The notes under the pieces: generated by a model
Databases searched by the model: none
Told to the model about the DNA's origin: nothing
Seen by the model: the letters and a program-made list of their open reading frames with translations, nothing else
Made by a program: the position numbers and the translations under genes
Assembly: GCA_963844175.1 (NCBI GenBank)
Contig: CAWJNE010000002.1
Coordinates: forward strand, 1 to 64,000
DNA: 64,000 bases
DNA from: JALZMG01 sp963844175
GTDB lineage: Bacteria > Actinomycetota > Acidimicrobiia > Acidimicrobiales > Ilumatobacteraceae
Direction: 5' to 3'
Shown here: positions 53,482 through 61,430 of the stretch, piece after piece
Layout: each line of letters starts with the position of its first letter
Position numbering within the stretch: the stretch's first letter is position 1

Positions 53482-54135
53482 TCATTCGTCGGACCAGTCG
53501 TAGGGCAGGTCGTCGTCGCCGATGTACGGGACCGGGGCCGCCTCGCGGGCCCGCTCGATGAACCGCTTCACGGCCATCGGGTCCTTTCGCCCGGGCGAGC
53601 GCTCGACCCCCGACGCCACGTCGACCCCCCACGGCTCGACGGCGCGCACCCCGTCGGCGACGTTGTCCGGGTTCAGGCCACCCGACAGGATCAGGCGTAC
53701 GCCCTCGGGCACCTCGCCGGCGAGGCGCCAGTCGAAGACCTGGCCCGAGCCGGGCGTCGGGGCGTCGAGCATGATCAGGTCCGTGGCCAGCTGACCCGCG
53801 TCGGCGACGTGCGGCGAGCCGGCGGGGAACGCCCTGATCACCCAGCGCACGGACTGGGCGACGTCGGCGACGACGGCGGCGTTCTCCGAGCCGTGGAGCT
53901 GCGCCGCCTTCACTCCGGACCGGCGGACCAGCTCGACGACCCGCTTCGGGTGTTCGTCGCGGAACACGCCGACGGTGAGGATCTCGGCCGGGAGTCGACG
54001 GGTGATGTCGAAGACCTGCTGCGGCGCCACCTGGCGCGGCGAGGGGGCGAAGATGAACCCGACCGCGTCGGCCCCCATGGCGACGGCGAGCAGGGCGTCG
54101 TCCTCGTTCGTGACCCCACAGATCTTGACGAACAT
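53482..54135 (-). CDS. trpF: Phosphoribosylanthranilate isomerase
   Basis: A 217-residue TIM barrel with catalytic Cys in FVKICGVTNEDDA and Asp in LIMLDAPTPGSGQVFDW, plus the phosphate-binding LSGGLNPDNV and GVDVASGVE. It catalyses the Amadori step before indole-3-glycerol phosphate formation by TrpC. It is separated from trpB by a family 1 element, where without it the two would overlap as ATGA. Confidence 0.95.
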   Translation of the reverse strand: MFVKICGVTNEDDALLAVAMGADAVGFIFAPSPRQVAPQQVFDITRRLPAEILTVGVFRDEHPKRVVELVRRSGVKAAQLHGSENAAVVADVAQSVRWVIRAFPAGSPHVADAGQLATDLIMLDAPTPGSGQVFDWRLAGEVPEGVRLILSGGLNPDNVADGVRAVEPWGVDVASGVERSPGRKDPMAVKRFIERAREAAPVPYIGDDDLPYDWSDE

Positions 54136-54167
54136 GCGTCCCCGAACCTACAGAGCAGAGCGCTTCG

Positions 54168-55676
54168 TCAGGGGGAACCTTTGGGCGCCATCCACGGGTG
54201 CTCGCGCAGGAACGTGGACAGCACGTCACGCCTCGAGACGGGGCCGAGCGTGCGGTTGACATCCGGCCGGGCGGCCCGGAAGCCCTCGACGTCGGCGGGG
54301 GCGCAGGGTGCCGCCGGAGGAGCGATGCCGAACAGCTCGATGGCATTGGCGCCGAGGATCCGCCGCTTCACGTCGGCGGTCAGCGCCGGGTAGCCGAACT
54401 GCTCCTGGAACTGCGGGGTGATCTCGAAGGCGCGGAAGGCGGCGATCTGGTCCTGCGGCGATCCGTACCAGATGGAGTCGGTCCCCCACAGGATCCGTTC
54501 GGGTCCAAAGGCGACGAGCAGCTTGCCGAGCACATGGGCGGCTTCCGTCGGGTCGCCCATCACCGTCCGCCACGTCGAACCGAGCTCGGCGTAGACGTTG
54601 CCGCCGACGCCGATTCCGGACTCGGTCACACTGCGCACCAGACGGTCGACCCCCTGCCCGTCGGGCTGGTACTCGCGCTCGGTCGTGCCGCCCTCGTACC
54701 CCGAGTGGTACACGAGGAACGCCAGGTCCGGGTTGGCGGCGGCGGCTGGGCCGATGTCGACCGGCGAGGCGAACGGGTTCCCGCCCGACAGGCCCTTGTG
54801 CACGGCGATCACCGGCACGCCGGTGTCACGGGCGGCGCCGATGAACGCCGCGCCGATCTGCGGGGCGGCGGGATCATGGTCGTCGAGGTACCAACCGTTC
54901 GGCGCGTGCGTGTACGCCTTCCACGCGCACAGGTCGTGGGCGGCGGCGACGTCTGCCATCGCGGCCAGCGCCGTGTCGAGGGGGCCGACGTCGGGCACGG
55001 CGTGGCCCTGGATCAGGACCCGGCCGTCGCCGCACAGCTCGGCAGCCATCGCCTTGCCCCGCTCCATGGCGTCGATCGACAGCGGGTCGGCGGCGCCGAC
55101 CACCGGGATCGCCGAGATGATCGCCACTGCCGTGTCGCTCCCGGCCAGCACCAGGTCGCGCCAGTACTCCGGCGCGAAGCAGTCGATCGGCTCCGCTTCG
55201 CCGCACGATGCCTGCGGGAAGCCACCACCGAAGTCGCCGCCCTCCAGGAAGTGGGTCTGCACGTCGACGACCAGGTCGAGCTCGGTCGACGCCGGCGCCG
55301 TCGTGGCGGTCGTGGCGGTCGCGGCGGTCGTGGCGGTCGTGGTCGACGGGCCGTGGACGGTGGTCGACGCCTCCTCCGGATCGGTCGCCGCCGACTCCGG
55401 CACCGTGAACCGCCCGCCGGGGTCGGTGCCCTGCGACCGGGACTGCTCGTCACTGCACGCCTGCAGGGCGACGAGCCCCGACGCCATCCCGGCCGATGAC
55501 AGCAGGAAGCGGCGGCGGGACCAGCCGTGGCGCCGGGCGTGGTGGTCGGCCGCCGCTCGGGCCCGCCGCATCGCCTCGGCACGGACGTCGTCGAGCGGCG
55601 GCGGGAGATACTCGCCGTTCGAGCACGGCCACAGCTTCAGCGGCAGCCTCGGGTCCCGATCGTGGCGCTCCCCCAC
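54168..55676 (-). CDS. Tat-exported lipoprotein of the amidohydrolase (TIM-barrel) family
   Basis: GTG 55676 gives 502 residues. After about 50 cytoplasmic residues comes a twin-arginine signal (SRRRFLLSS) with a hydrophobic stretch and lipobox VALQAC, so a lipid-anchored exported enzyme is predicted. A Thr/Ala-rich linker (TTTATTAATATT) follows, then an amidohydrolase-2-like barrel: VVDVQTHFLEGG (a Q-T-H in place of the usual H-x-H), IAVHKGL, VYHSGYEGG and LWGTDSIWYGS. The His and Asp fit a metal-dependent hydrolase or decarboxylase. It sits between trpC and trpF, but no tie to tryptophan synthesis is evident. Confidence 0.82.
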   Translation of the reverse strand: MGERHDRDPRLPLKLWPCSNGEYLPPPLDDVRAEAMRRARAAADHHARRHGWSRRRFLLSSAGMASGLVALQACSDEQSRSQGTDPGGRFTVPESAATDPEEASTTVHGPSTTTATTAATATTATTAPASTELDLVVDVQTHFLEGGDFGGGFPQASCGEAEPIDCFAPEYWRDLVLAGSDTAVAIISAIPVVGAADPLSIDAMERGKAMAAELCGDGRVLIQGHAVPDVGPLDTALAAMADVAAAHDLCAWKAYTHAPNGWYLDDHDPAAPQIGAAFIGAARDTGVPVIAVHKGLSGGNPFASPVDIGPAAAANPDLAFLVYHSGYEGGTTEREYQPDGQGVDRLVRSVTESGIGVGGNVYAELGSTWRTVMGDPTEAAHVLGKLLVAFGPERILWGTDSIWYGSPQDQIAAFRAFEITPQFQEQFGYPALTADVKRRILGANAIELFGIAPPAAPCAPADVEGFRAARPDVNRTLGPVSRRDVLSTFLREHPWMAPKGSP

Positions 55677-55701
55677 AACCCCAATGCTCCCACGCCCTCC
55701 C

Positions 55702-55784
55702 CATCGGAGGGTTTCGCAGCGCCGGAGGCGTTGCTGCGGCCCTGCCGGTACGCCCGCCCTCCGGTGCGCCGAAACCCTCGGATG
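55702..55784. repeat. Family 3 hairpin repeat, copy 2 (3' of trpC)
   Basis: Arms 55702-55716 (CATCGGAGGGTTTCG) and 55770-55784 pair with one mismatch. The interior has a second nested stem (GCGCCGGAGG with CCTCCGGTGC). The copy lies between the trpC stop and the amidohydrolase start on the minus strand. Confidence 0.8.
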
Positions 55785-55786
55785 GA

Positions 55787-56563
55787 TTACGGCGTGAGGA
55801 GGGCGCGCAGGGCGACGGCGGGGTCGTTGGCGGTGACGAGGGATTCGCCGACCAGGATCGCGTCGTACCCGGCGGCGGCCAGCCGGGCGGCATCGGTCGC
55901 GTCGCGCACACCCGACTCGGCCACGCGCACCACCCCGGCCGGGATCGCCGTCGCCATGCGCGCCGCGCGGTCGTGGTCGACGTCGAACGTGACGAGGTCA
56001 CGCTGGTTGACACCGACCATCGTCGCGCCAGCCCGCAGCGCCACCTCGAGCTCGGACTCGTCGTGCACCTCGACCAGCGCGTCCAGTCCCACGCCCACGG
56101 CCAGGTCGTGCAGCGCGATCAGCTCGTCCGGGTCGAGCGCGGCGGCGATCAGCAGCACCGCATCGGCACCCATCAGCCGGGCGTCGCACACGTCCTGGCC
56201 GCTGACGGTGAAGTCCTTGCGCAACACCGGCAGGCCGACCGCCGCCCGGGCGGCTTGCAGATCGGCGATCGAGCCGCCGAAGAACTCCTCGTCGGTGAGG
56301 ACGGAGAGGCACGCCGCGCCGCCGCGGGCGTAGGTGCGCGCCAGCTCGCCCGGGTCCAGCTCCACGTGCAGCGGGCCCTTCGACGGCGAGCGACGCTTGA
56401 TCTCGGCGATGACGGCCAGGTCCGTCGTGGTCCCGAGGGCGGCGCGGAAGCCACGGGTCGGCGCCATCTCGCCCGCTCGCTCGGCAAGCGAGGCGACCGA
56501 CCGCTCGTCGGCGGCGGCAAGGGCGCGGTGCTGGGCGACGATCCGGTCGAGGTACGTCGTCAG
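55787..56563 (-). CDS. trpC: Indole-3-glycerol phosphate synthase (apparent CTG start)
   Basis: Homology runs from TTYLDRIVAQHRALAAADERS, the essential N-terminal helix of TrpC. The only codon before it in frame that can start is CTG 56563, with AAGGGG 7 nt upstream and directly after the stop of the preceding gene. The first ATG (56467) would delete 32 residues. The 258-residue barrel has Lys in IAEIKRRSPSKG, Glu in SVLTDEEFFGGS, Lys in VLRKDFTV and Glu in VAESGVRD. It makes indole-3-glycerol phosphate from CdRP. A family 3 hairpin follows its stop. Confidence 0.92.
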   Translation of the reverse strand: MTTYLDRIVAQHRALAAADERSVASLAERAGEMAPTRGFRAALGTTTDLAVIAEIKRRSPSKGPLHVELDPGELARTYARGGAACLSVLTDEEFFGGSIADLQAARAAVGLPVLRKDFTVSGQDVCDARLMGADAVLLIAAALDPDELIALHDLAVGVGLDALVEVHDESELEVALRAGATMVGVNQRDLVTFDVDHDRAARMATAIPAGVVRVAESGVRDATDAARLAAAGYDAILVGESLVTANDPAVALRALLTP

Positions 56564-56564
56564 C

Positions 56565-56870
56565 TCAGAGCCCCTTGCCGCCGATCGGCGTGAGGAACGT
56601 CAGCTCGGGACGACCGCCGAGGAACGGGCCGATCAGCGGGCCGAGCTCGGCGAACCATGGAGCGCCCATGTGCGCCTCGAGGTCTGACTTCGCCTCGTAC
56701 AGCTCGTACATCCAGAGGACGTTCTCGTCCTTGTCGTCCTCGTGGAGGATGTAGTAGCGGGTGCCCGCCTCGCTCTCGACGTTGTCGAGGGCGACCTGGA
56801 GGGCGGTGGCGAGCTCACCCCGCTTCCCGGGCGCAGACGGGACTTTGGCGATGCAGGCGACGGCACTCAT
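56565..56870 (-). CDS. Antibiotic biosynthesis monooxygenase (ABM) domain protein
   Basis: ATG 56870 starts SAVACIAKVPSAPGKRGEL. The 101-residue ferredoxin-like protein shows the ABM pattern: a first strand, a helix with GKRGELATAL, TRYYILHEDDKDENVLWMYELYE and HMGAPWFAELGP. Such proteins are cofactor-free monooxygenases or haem-degrading or quinol-modifying enzymes, usually dimeric. Its stop is 2 bases from the CTG of trpC, and its last codons carry the ribosome-binding site of trpC. Confidence 0.8.
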   Translation of the reverse strand: MSAVACIAKVPSAPGKRGELATALQVALDNVESEAGTRYYILHEDDKDENVLWMYELYEAKSDLEAHMGAPWFAELGPLIGPFLGGRPELTFLTPIGGKGL

Positions 56871-56957
56871 GGCGCCGCAACGTAGCCAGTCGCCCGCCGT
56901 CAATTCCTCTCGGTCCGAGAATCGACGACCCGGCGCGCCGATCGTCGGACCACCGGG

Positions 56958-58514
56958 TCAGCGAGTGCCGGCAGCGCGCGGAGGACGGCGGCCGCCGATG
57001 AACAGGATCGCGACAACAACGGCCACCACGCTGATCGCCGCGTCGACGCGGAACGCCACGCGCATGGCGTCGACGAAGGCGTCCTCGGCGAGCTGCACGA
57101 TCCGGCTGGCATCACTCGGGAGTTGGGCGACGACGGTCGCTGCCGAGTCGGTGCCGGCGAGGATGCCCTGGGCGTCCTGCACCTGCTGATCGGTCGGCGT
57201 CAGCCCGAGCTGGGCGGCGTCGCCGAGCAACCGGTCGTTCGCCGCACCCGAGAAGATGGCGGTCGTCAGGGCCAGGCCGACGGCGCCGCCGGCGACCTGG
57301 AACATGTAGAGGATGGCGCCGCCCAGGCTGGCCCGCGACTCGTCGAGCCGGGTGACGGCCGCCGTCGTGACGGTCGAGATGAAGAGGCCGACCCCGGTGC
57401 CGAGCACGACCATGCCGGGCACCGTCTGGATGAACGTCACGTCGTCCGGGACGAACGACAGCAGCAGGGCGCCGGCGGTGATGAGGACGGCGCCGCTCGA
57501 CACGATGAGCTTGGCGCCGAGGCGGGCGTACAGCCCTCCCGCCACGAACGACATCACCGTGAACATGCCCATCAGCGGCAGCAGGGACAGTCCGGCGGTG
57601 ATCGGCGGCTGGTCGAACACCTTCTGGAACAGCTGCGGCAGGTAGAGCAGCGCGGCGAAGAACACCCCCGCCGTGCACAGGAGGGCGACGCAGGAGGCGG
57701 CGAACTCGGGGACGCCGATCACCTCGCCGGGGACGAGGGCGTTGCGACCGGCCCGCCGCTCGACCAGGACGAAGGCGACCAGGGCCACGCCGAAACCGGC
57801 GAGCAACCCGACGATGCGGGCATCGCCCCAGCCGAGCTCGGTGACTTCGTCGAGGGCGACGAGGAGGGCGACGAGCGAGACGGTGAGGGTCACGACGCCG
57901 GCGACGTCGACGCGGTCACGAGCGTCGCGCTCGAAGGGCTGGTGGATGTATCGCCACGTGGCGAGCACGGCGACGGCGGCGACGGGCAGGTTGACGACGA
58001 ACACCCATCGCCACCCCAAGGTCTCGGTGAGCACACCACCCACCAGCGGGCCGACCGCGTTGCCGAGCCCGGCGACCCCGAGCACCAGGCCGCCGGCCAG
58101 CCCGGCCTTGGCCGCCGGCAGCGCGGCGAAGGTCATCCCCAGCACGGCCGGCCACATGATCGCCCCGCCGACGCCCATCAAGGCGCGCGCCGCGAGCAGG
58201 ACCGGCAGTGACGGAGCGATCGCCGCGACGGCCGAGAAGGCAGCGAAGATCCCGGCGCCCCAGAAGAACAGCTTGCGTCGCCCGTACAGGTCGCACAGCC
58301 GACCACCCGTGACGATGAGCACACCGAACACGAGGGCGTAGCCGTTGATCACCCACTGCACGGCGCCGAGATCCGAGTCGAAGTCGCGCTCGATGTCGGG
58401 GAGCGCGACGCTCAGCGCCGTGAAGTCGTTGGCGACCAGGAAGACGCCGAGCGACATCGCCACGAGGGCGATGAGCGTTCCGCGATCAAGTCGCTCGTCG
58501 GCGGTATCGGACAC
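56958..58514 (-). CDS. MFS transporter of the DHA2 (14-helix) drug-exporter family
   Basis: A 518-residue protein from GTG 58514 with about 14 hydrophobic helices. DHA2 motifs are seen: LSVALPDIERDF in helix 1, GRLCDLYGRRKLFF (the MFS loop 2-3 motif) and the antiporter motif C-like GLGNAVGPLVGGVL. A variable region near residue 450 (LGDAAQLGLTPTDQQVQDAQGIL) separates the last two helices. It probably exports toxic compounds with protons in exchange. It lies between glyS and the ABM gene with gaps of about 90 bases on each side. Confidence 0.88.
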   Translation of the reverse strand: MSDTADERLDRGTLIALVAMSLGVFLVANDFTALSVALPDIERDFDSDLGAVQWVINGYALVFGVLIVTGGRLCDLYGRRKLFFWGAGIFAAFSAVAAIAPSLPVLLAARALMGVGGAIMWPAVLGMTFAALPAAKAGLAGGLVLGVAGLGNAVGPLVGGVLTETLGWRWVFVVNLPVAAVAVLATWRYIHQPFERDARDRVDVAGVVTLTVSLVALLVALDEVTELGWGDARIVGLLAGFGVALVAFVLVERRAGRNALVPGEVIGVPEFAASCVALLCTAGVFFAALLYLPQLFQKVFDQPPITAGLSLLPLMGMFTVMSFVAGGLYARLGAKLIVSSGAVLITAGALLLSFVPDDVTFIQTVPGMVVLGTGVGLFISTVTTAAVTRLDESRASLGGAILYMFQVAGGAVGLALTTAIFSGAANDRLLGDAAQLGLTPTDQQVQDAQGILAGTDSAATVVAQLPSDASRIVQLAEDAFVDAMRVAFRVDAAISVVAVVVAILFIGGRRPPRAAGTR

Positions 58515-58550
58515 CGTCGTAGATCAGCACATCGTCGCCCCGCGCCGCCG

Positions 58551-58598
58551 TTTACGTCCGGATTCCGGTCGCACGGACGACCAAGATCCGGACGTAAA
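58551..58598. repeat. Family 2 hairpin repeat, copy 3 (3' of glyS)
   Basis: Outer arms TTTACGTCCGGAT and ATCCGGACGTAAA are identical to copy 1; the inner arms GGTCG/CGACC surround CACGGA with two mismatches. It lies 9 bases past the glyS stop. Confidence 0.85.
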
Positions 58599-58607
58599 CG
58601 GGGTGCG

Positions 58608-59918
58608 CTAGAAGCCGAGGCGGTCGGCGACCTCGGCGACCACGTCGTCGATGGGGACCCGCACCTGCTGGGTGGTGTCCCGGTCGCGGATCGTGACCTG
58701 CTTGTCGTCGAGGGAGTCGAAGTCCACCGTCACGGCGAGGGGCGTCCCGATCTCGTCCTGCCGGCGGTAGCGCCGCCCGATGGCCTGGGTCTCGTCGTAA
58801 TCGACGAAGTAGCGCCGGCCGAGCAGCTTGCGCACCTCGTGGGCCAGCGGCGTCAACGTGTCCTTGCGCGACAGCGGCAGCACGGCCACCTGGTACGGGG
58901 CGATGCGGGGGTGCAGGCGCAACACGGTGCGCGTCTCGTCGTTCACCACGTCCTCGTCATAGGCGGCGAGGAGGAAGGCGGCCATCGTGCGCGTCGCCCC
59001 TGCGGCCGGCTCGATGACGTACGGCGTGTACCGCTCGCCGGTGCCCTGGTCGAAGTAGTCCAGCCGCTCGCCGGACGCCTCGGCGTGGCGATGCAGGTCG
59101 AAGTCGGTGCGCTGGGCGATGCCTTCCAGCTCGTCGAAGCCCCATGGGAAGAGGAACTCGACATCGGAGGTACCCGACGAGTAGTGCGACAGCTCGTCGG
59201 CGCCGTGCGGGCGCAGGCGCAGCATCTCGGCCGGGATGCCGTGACGGACGTACCAATCGAGCCGTTCCTGGCACCAGTACTCGTACCAGCGGGCGCCGTC
59301 GGCCGGCGGGACGAAGAACTCCATCTCCATCTGCTCGAACTCGCGGGTCCGGAAGATCCAGTTCTGCGGCGTGATCTCGTTGCGGAACGCCTTGCCGACC
59401 TGGGCGATGCCGAACGGCGGCTTCTTGCGCGTGGTCTGCAGCACGTTGGCGAAGTTGACGAACATGCCCTGCGCCGTCTCCGGACGCAGGTACGCCACGG
59501 CCGCCGACTCCTCGACCGGTCCGGCGTACGTCTTGAACATCAGGTTGAACTGGCGGGCTTCGGTGAACGTGCCGTGCTTGCCACAGCTCGGACAGGTGTC
59601 CGGATCGTCGAGCTTGTCGAGGCGAAAGCGGTTCTTGCAGTTGGTGCAGTCGACCAACGGGTCGGTGAAGTTGGCCAGGTGCCCGCTGACCTCCCACACC
59701 TGCGGCGGGCCGAGGACAGCGGCGTCGAGCAGCACGATGTCGTCGCGCTCCTGGACCATCGCCCGCACCCAGGCCTCCTTGACGTTGCGCAGCATCAGCG
59801 CACCGAGGGGCCCGTAATCGTACGTGCTGCGGAAGCCGCCGTAGATCTCCGCCGACGGGTAGACGAACCCGCGCCGCTTGCACAGATTCACGATCTGATC
59901 GAGGTCCTTCGCCGGCAT
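58608..59918 (-). CDS. glyS: Glycyl-tRNA synthetase (dimeric type)
   Basis: A 436-residue class II synthetase of the alpha2 type. It starts DLDQIVNLCKRRGFVYPSAEIYGG. A zinc-binding CTNC...CPSC element follows at about residues 92-117, then motif 2 FRNEITPQNWIFRTREFEQMEMEFF, class-defining E and R residues, and motif 3 region GATRTMAAFLLAAY. The C-terminal anticodon-binding domain contains PYQVAVLPLS. It charges tRNA-Gly. A family 2 hairpin closes the gene. Confidence 0.96.
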   Translation of the reverse strand: MPAKDLDQIVNLCKRRGFVYPSAEIYGGFRSTYDYGPLGALMLRNVKEAWVRAMVQERDDIVLLDAAVLGPPQVWEVSGHLANFTDPLVDCTNCKNRFRLDKLDDPDTCPSCGKHGTFTEARQFNLMFKTYAGPVEESAAVAYLRPETAQGMFVNFANVLQTTRKKPPFGIAQVGKAFRNEITPQNWIFRTREFEQMEMEFFVPPADGARWYEYWCQERLDWYVRHGIPAEMLRLRPHGADELSHYSSGTSDVEFLFPWGFDELEGIAQRTDFDLHRHAEASGERLDYFDQGTGERYTPYVIEPAAGATRTMAAFLLAAYDEDVVNDETRTVLRLHPRIAPYQVAVLPLSRKDTLTPLAHEVRKLLGRRYFVDYDETQAIGRRYRRQDEIGTPLAVTVDFDSLDDKQVTIRDRDTTQQVRVPIDDVVAEVADRLGF

Positions 59919-59984
59919 GGAAAGAGAGACTACGGACGGGCAGGGATCGACGGTTCGGCCGCCGACGCAGCGAACACGTACGCC

Positions 59985-60043
59985 AGGGCCAGCCTTGTTC
60001 GGCCCAGCCGAGTCAGCGGAGACTTCGGAGCGAGCGAGGCCGT
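59985..60043. repeat. Family 1 intergenic palindromic element, copy D (3' of recO, shortened)
   Basis: This has the stop-proximal end GCGGAGACTTCGGAGCGAGCGAGG about 7 nt after the recO stop, and a hairpin GGGCC (59986-59990)/GGCCC (60001-60005). The far GAGCGTTCG end is missing or decayed. Confidence 0.7.
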
Positions 60044-60047
60044 CAGG

Positions 60048-60776
60048 TCAGTGGCGTTCGAACATGGCGACCGTTCGCAATCGCCGCTCGAGGTGGTGCT
60101 CCATCGCCCGGGTGGCGAGCAGGGCGACCTCGTGGGTCGTCGCCGACTCCGGCGTCGCCAGGGCCTCGTTGAGGCGCCCGCCGAGCACGTCGCGGAGGAG
60201 CGCCAGCGCGGCGGCCGACAGCGGCGTGCCCGATCGGCACGTGCGGCACAGCACGCCACCCTCGGCGAGGTCGAAGGCGACGAGCGTGACGTCGGGTTCG
60301 ACGCCCTCGCAGCGCACGCAGGCGTCGAGTTGGGGGCGCAGCCCCTCGGCGGCGAGGAGCTTCCAGAAGAACGCCGGCACCACCAGCGGCGACGGTCGCT
60401 CGGCGATCGTGCGCAGCACACCGACCAGCATCCGGTACAGCTGCGGGTTCGGCTCACGCTCCAGCGCCAACTGGTCGACGGCCTCCAGCACGGCCATCCC
60501 CTGCGAGGCTCGATCGAGGTCGGCGAGCAGCGGGCCGAGCGGTTCGACCGACTCGGCCTGGCTGACGATGTCCAGCTCCCGGCCGCGGTACAGCAGTAGC
60601 CGCACGTGGCTCAACGGCTCCAGCCGGGCGCCGAACTTCGACATCGTCCGCCGCACGCCCTTGGCCACGGCGCGCACCTTCCCGTTCTCGGCCGTCAGCA
60701 GGACGACGATCCGGTCCGCCTCGCCGAGCTGGTAGTGGCGCAGCACGACGCCGCTGTCCCGGTACAGCCCGCTCAC
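60048..60776 (-). CDS. recO: DNA repair protein RecO
   Basis: GTG 60776 starts SGLYRDSGVVLRHYQLGEADRIV, the usual N-terminal OB fold. The 242-residue product has VRAVAKGVRR (a basic loop), the helical middle domain and a four-Cys zinc motif (CVRCEG...CRTC). RecO loads RecA and anneals single strands in RecFOR repair. It ends in a family 1 element. The upstream gene on the same strand is the UppS-like paralogue, 16 bases away. Confidence 0.92.
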   Translation of the reverse strand: MSGLYRDSGVVLRHYQLGEADRIVVLLTAENGKVRAVAKGVRRTMSKFGARLEPLSHVRLLLYRGRELDIVSQAESVEPLGPLLADLDRASQGMAVLEAVDQLALEREPNPQLYRMLVGVLRTIAERPSPLVVPAFFWKLLAAEGLRPQLDACVRCEGVEPDVTLVAFDLAEGGVLCRTCRSGTPLSAAALALLRDVLGGRLNEALATPESATTHEVALLATRAMEHHLERRLRTVAMFERH

Positions 60777-60792
60777 GTCGGTGATCCAACCG

Positions 60793-61326
60793 TCATTCGT
60801 CGAGCCCCCCGAAGCGGCGGCGGCGGCCGTGGAACTCGGCGATCGCCGTGAGGAGGTGCTCGCGGCGCAGGTCGGCGAACGTCGCCGGCACGAAGACCAA
60901 CTCGCCGTAGGCCAGCTCCCACACCAGCGACGGCGGCAGGCGGGTGGGCGGGCCGAGCACGAGGACCAGGTCCGGCTCGACGTCGGCCGGCTCGTACAGC
61001 GCCGTGGCCACTGCCTTCTCGTCGATCGGCGCGCCCGCCGGGACCTGGCGCATGGCGTCGGCGAACCGCTGCCGGCCGTCACCGACCGGGTCGACGATCA
61101 CCGTGCACTGGCCCTCGGCGGCGGCGAGGTGCCGCCGGCCGAGCTCGGCGTCGCTCGGCCCGCCCTCGCCGGTCTCGTAGACCCGCAGGGTCAGCCAGGC
61201 GCAACCGACGGCCGCGACCGCGCCGCCCAGCTCATCGGCCAGCGCCTGCCACCCGGCGGCATCCAGCTCCGCCCACTCCCGCCGGTTGCCCGCGACGATC
61301 ATCACGTGCGCGAGCGAGCTGGCCAC
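60793..61326 (-). CDS. UppS-like protein lacking the catalytic Asp (probable pseudoenzyme)
   Basis: GTG 61326 gives 177 residues. The start LAHVMIVAGNRREWAELD aligns with the polyprenyl-diphosphate synthase motif HVACIMDGNGRWAG, but the catalytic Asp of MDGN is Ala here and the Gly-Arg pair is altered. The end DLVLVLGPPTRLPPSLVWELAYGELVFVPATFADL and FHGRRRRFGGLDE corresponds to the DVLIRTSGE...NFLLWQ...E..F region of UppS, again with the substrate-binding Arg-Ser replaced. The middle is shortened. It is divergent from real uppS and close to recO. It may regulate or partner UppS, but that is inference. Confidence 0.7.
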   Translation of the reverse strand: MASSLAHVMIVAGNRREWAELDAAGWQALADELGGAVAAVGCAWLTLRVYETGEGGPSDAELGRRHLAAAEGQCTVIVDPVGDGRQRFADAMRQVPAGAPIDEKAVATALYEPADVEPDLVLVLGPPTRLPPSLVWELAYGELVFVPATFADLRREHLLTAIAEFHGRRRRFGGLDE

Positions 61327-61415
61327 GGATCCAGTCTCCCACGCCACCTGTCCGTTCGAACCGACCCTCCCGGCCGTCCGGGTCGGCCAGAACCGCCGCC
61401 GGGCCGGGCCCGTCG

Positions 61416-61421
61416 TAGTCT
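61416..61421 (+). promoter_or_regulatory. -10 box of uppS
   Basis: TAGTCT, 9 nt before the GTG at 61431, with no Shine-Dalgarno between. It implies a leaderless uppS message. Confidence 0.45.
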
Positions 61422-61430
61422 TGGCCCGCC

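Noticed and set aside
56460..56500. A family 1 remnant inside trpC (GCTCGCTCGGCAAGCGAGG)
   Set aside because: It encodes the conserved N-terminal region of TrpC and has none of the other family 1 parts.
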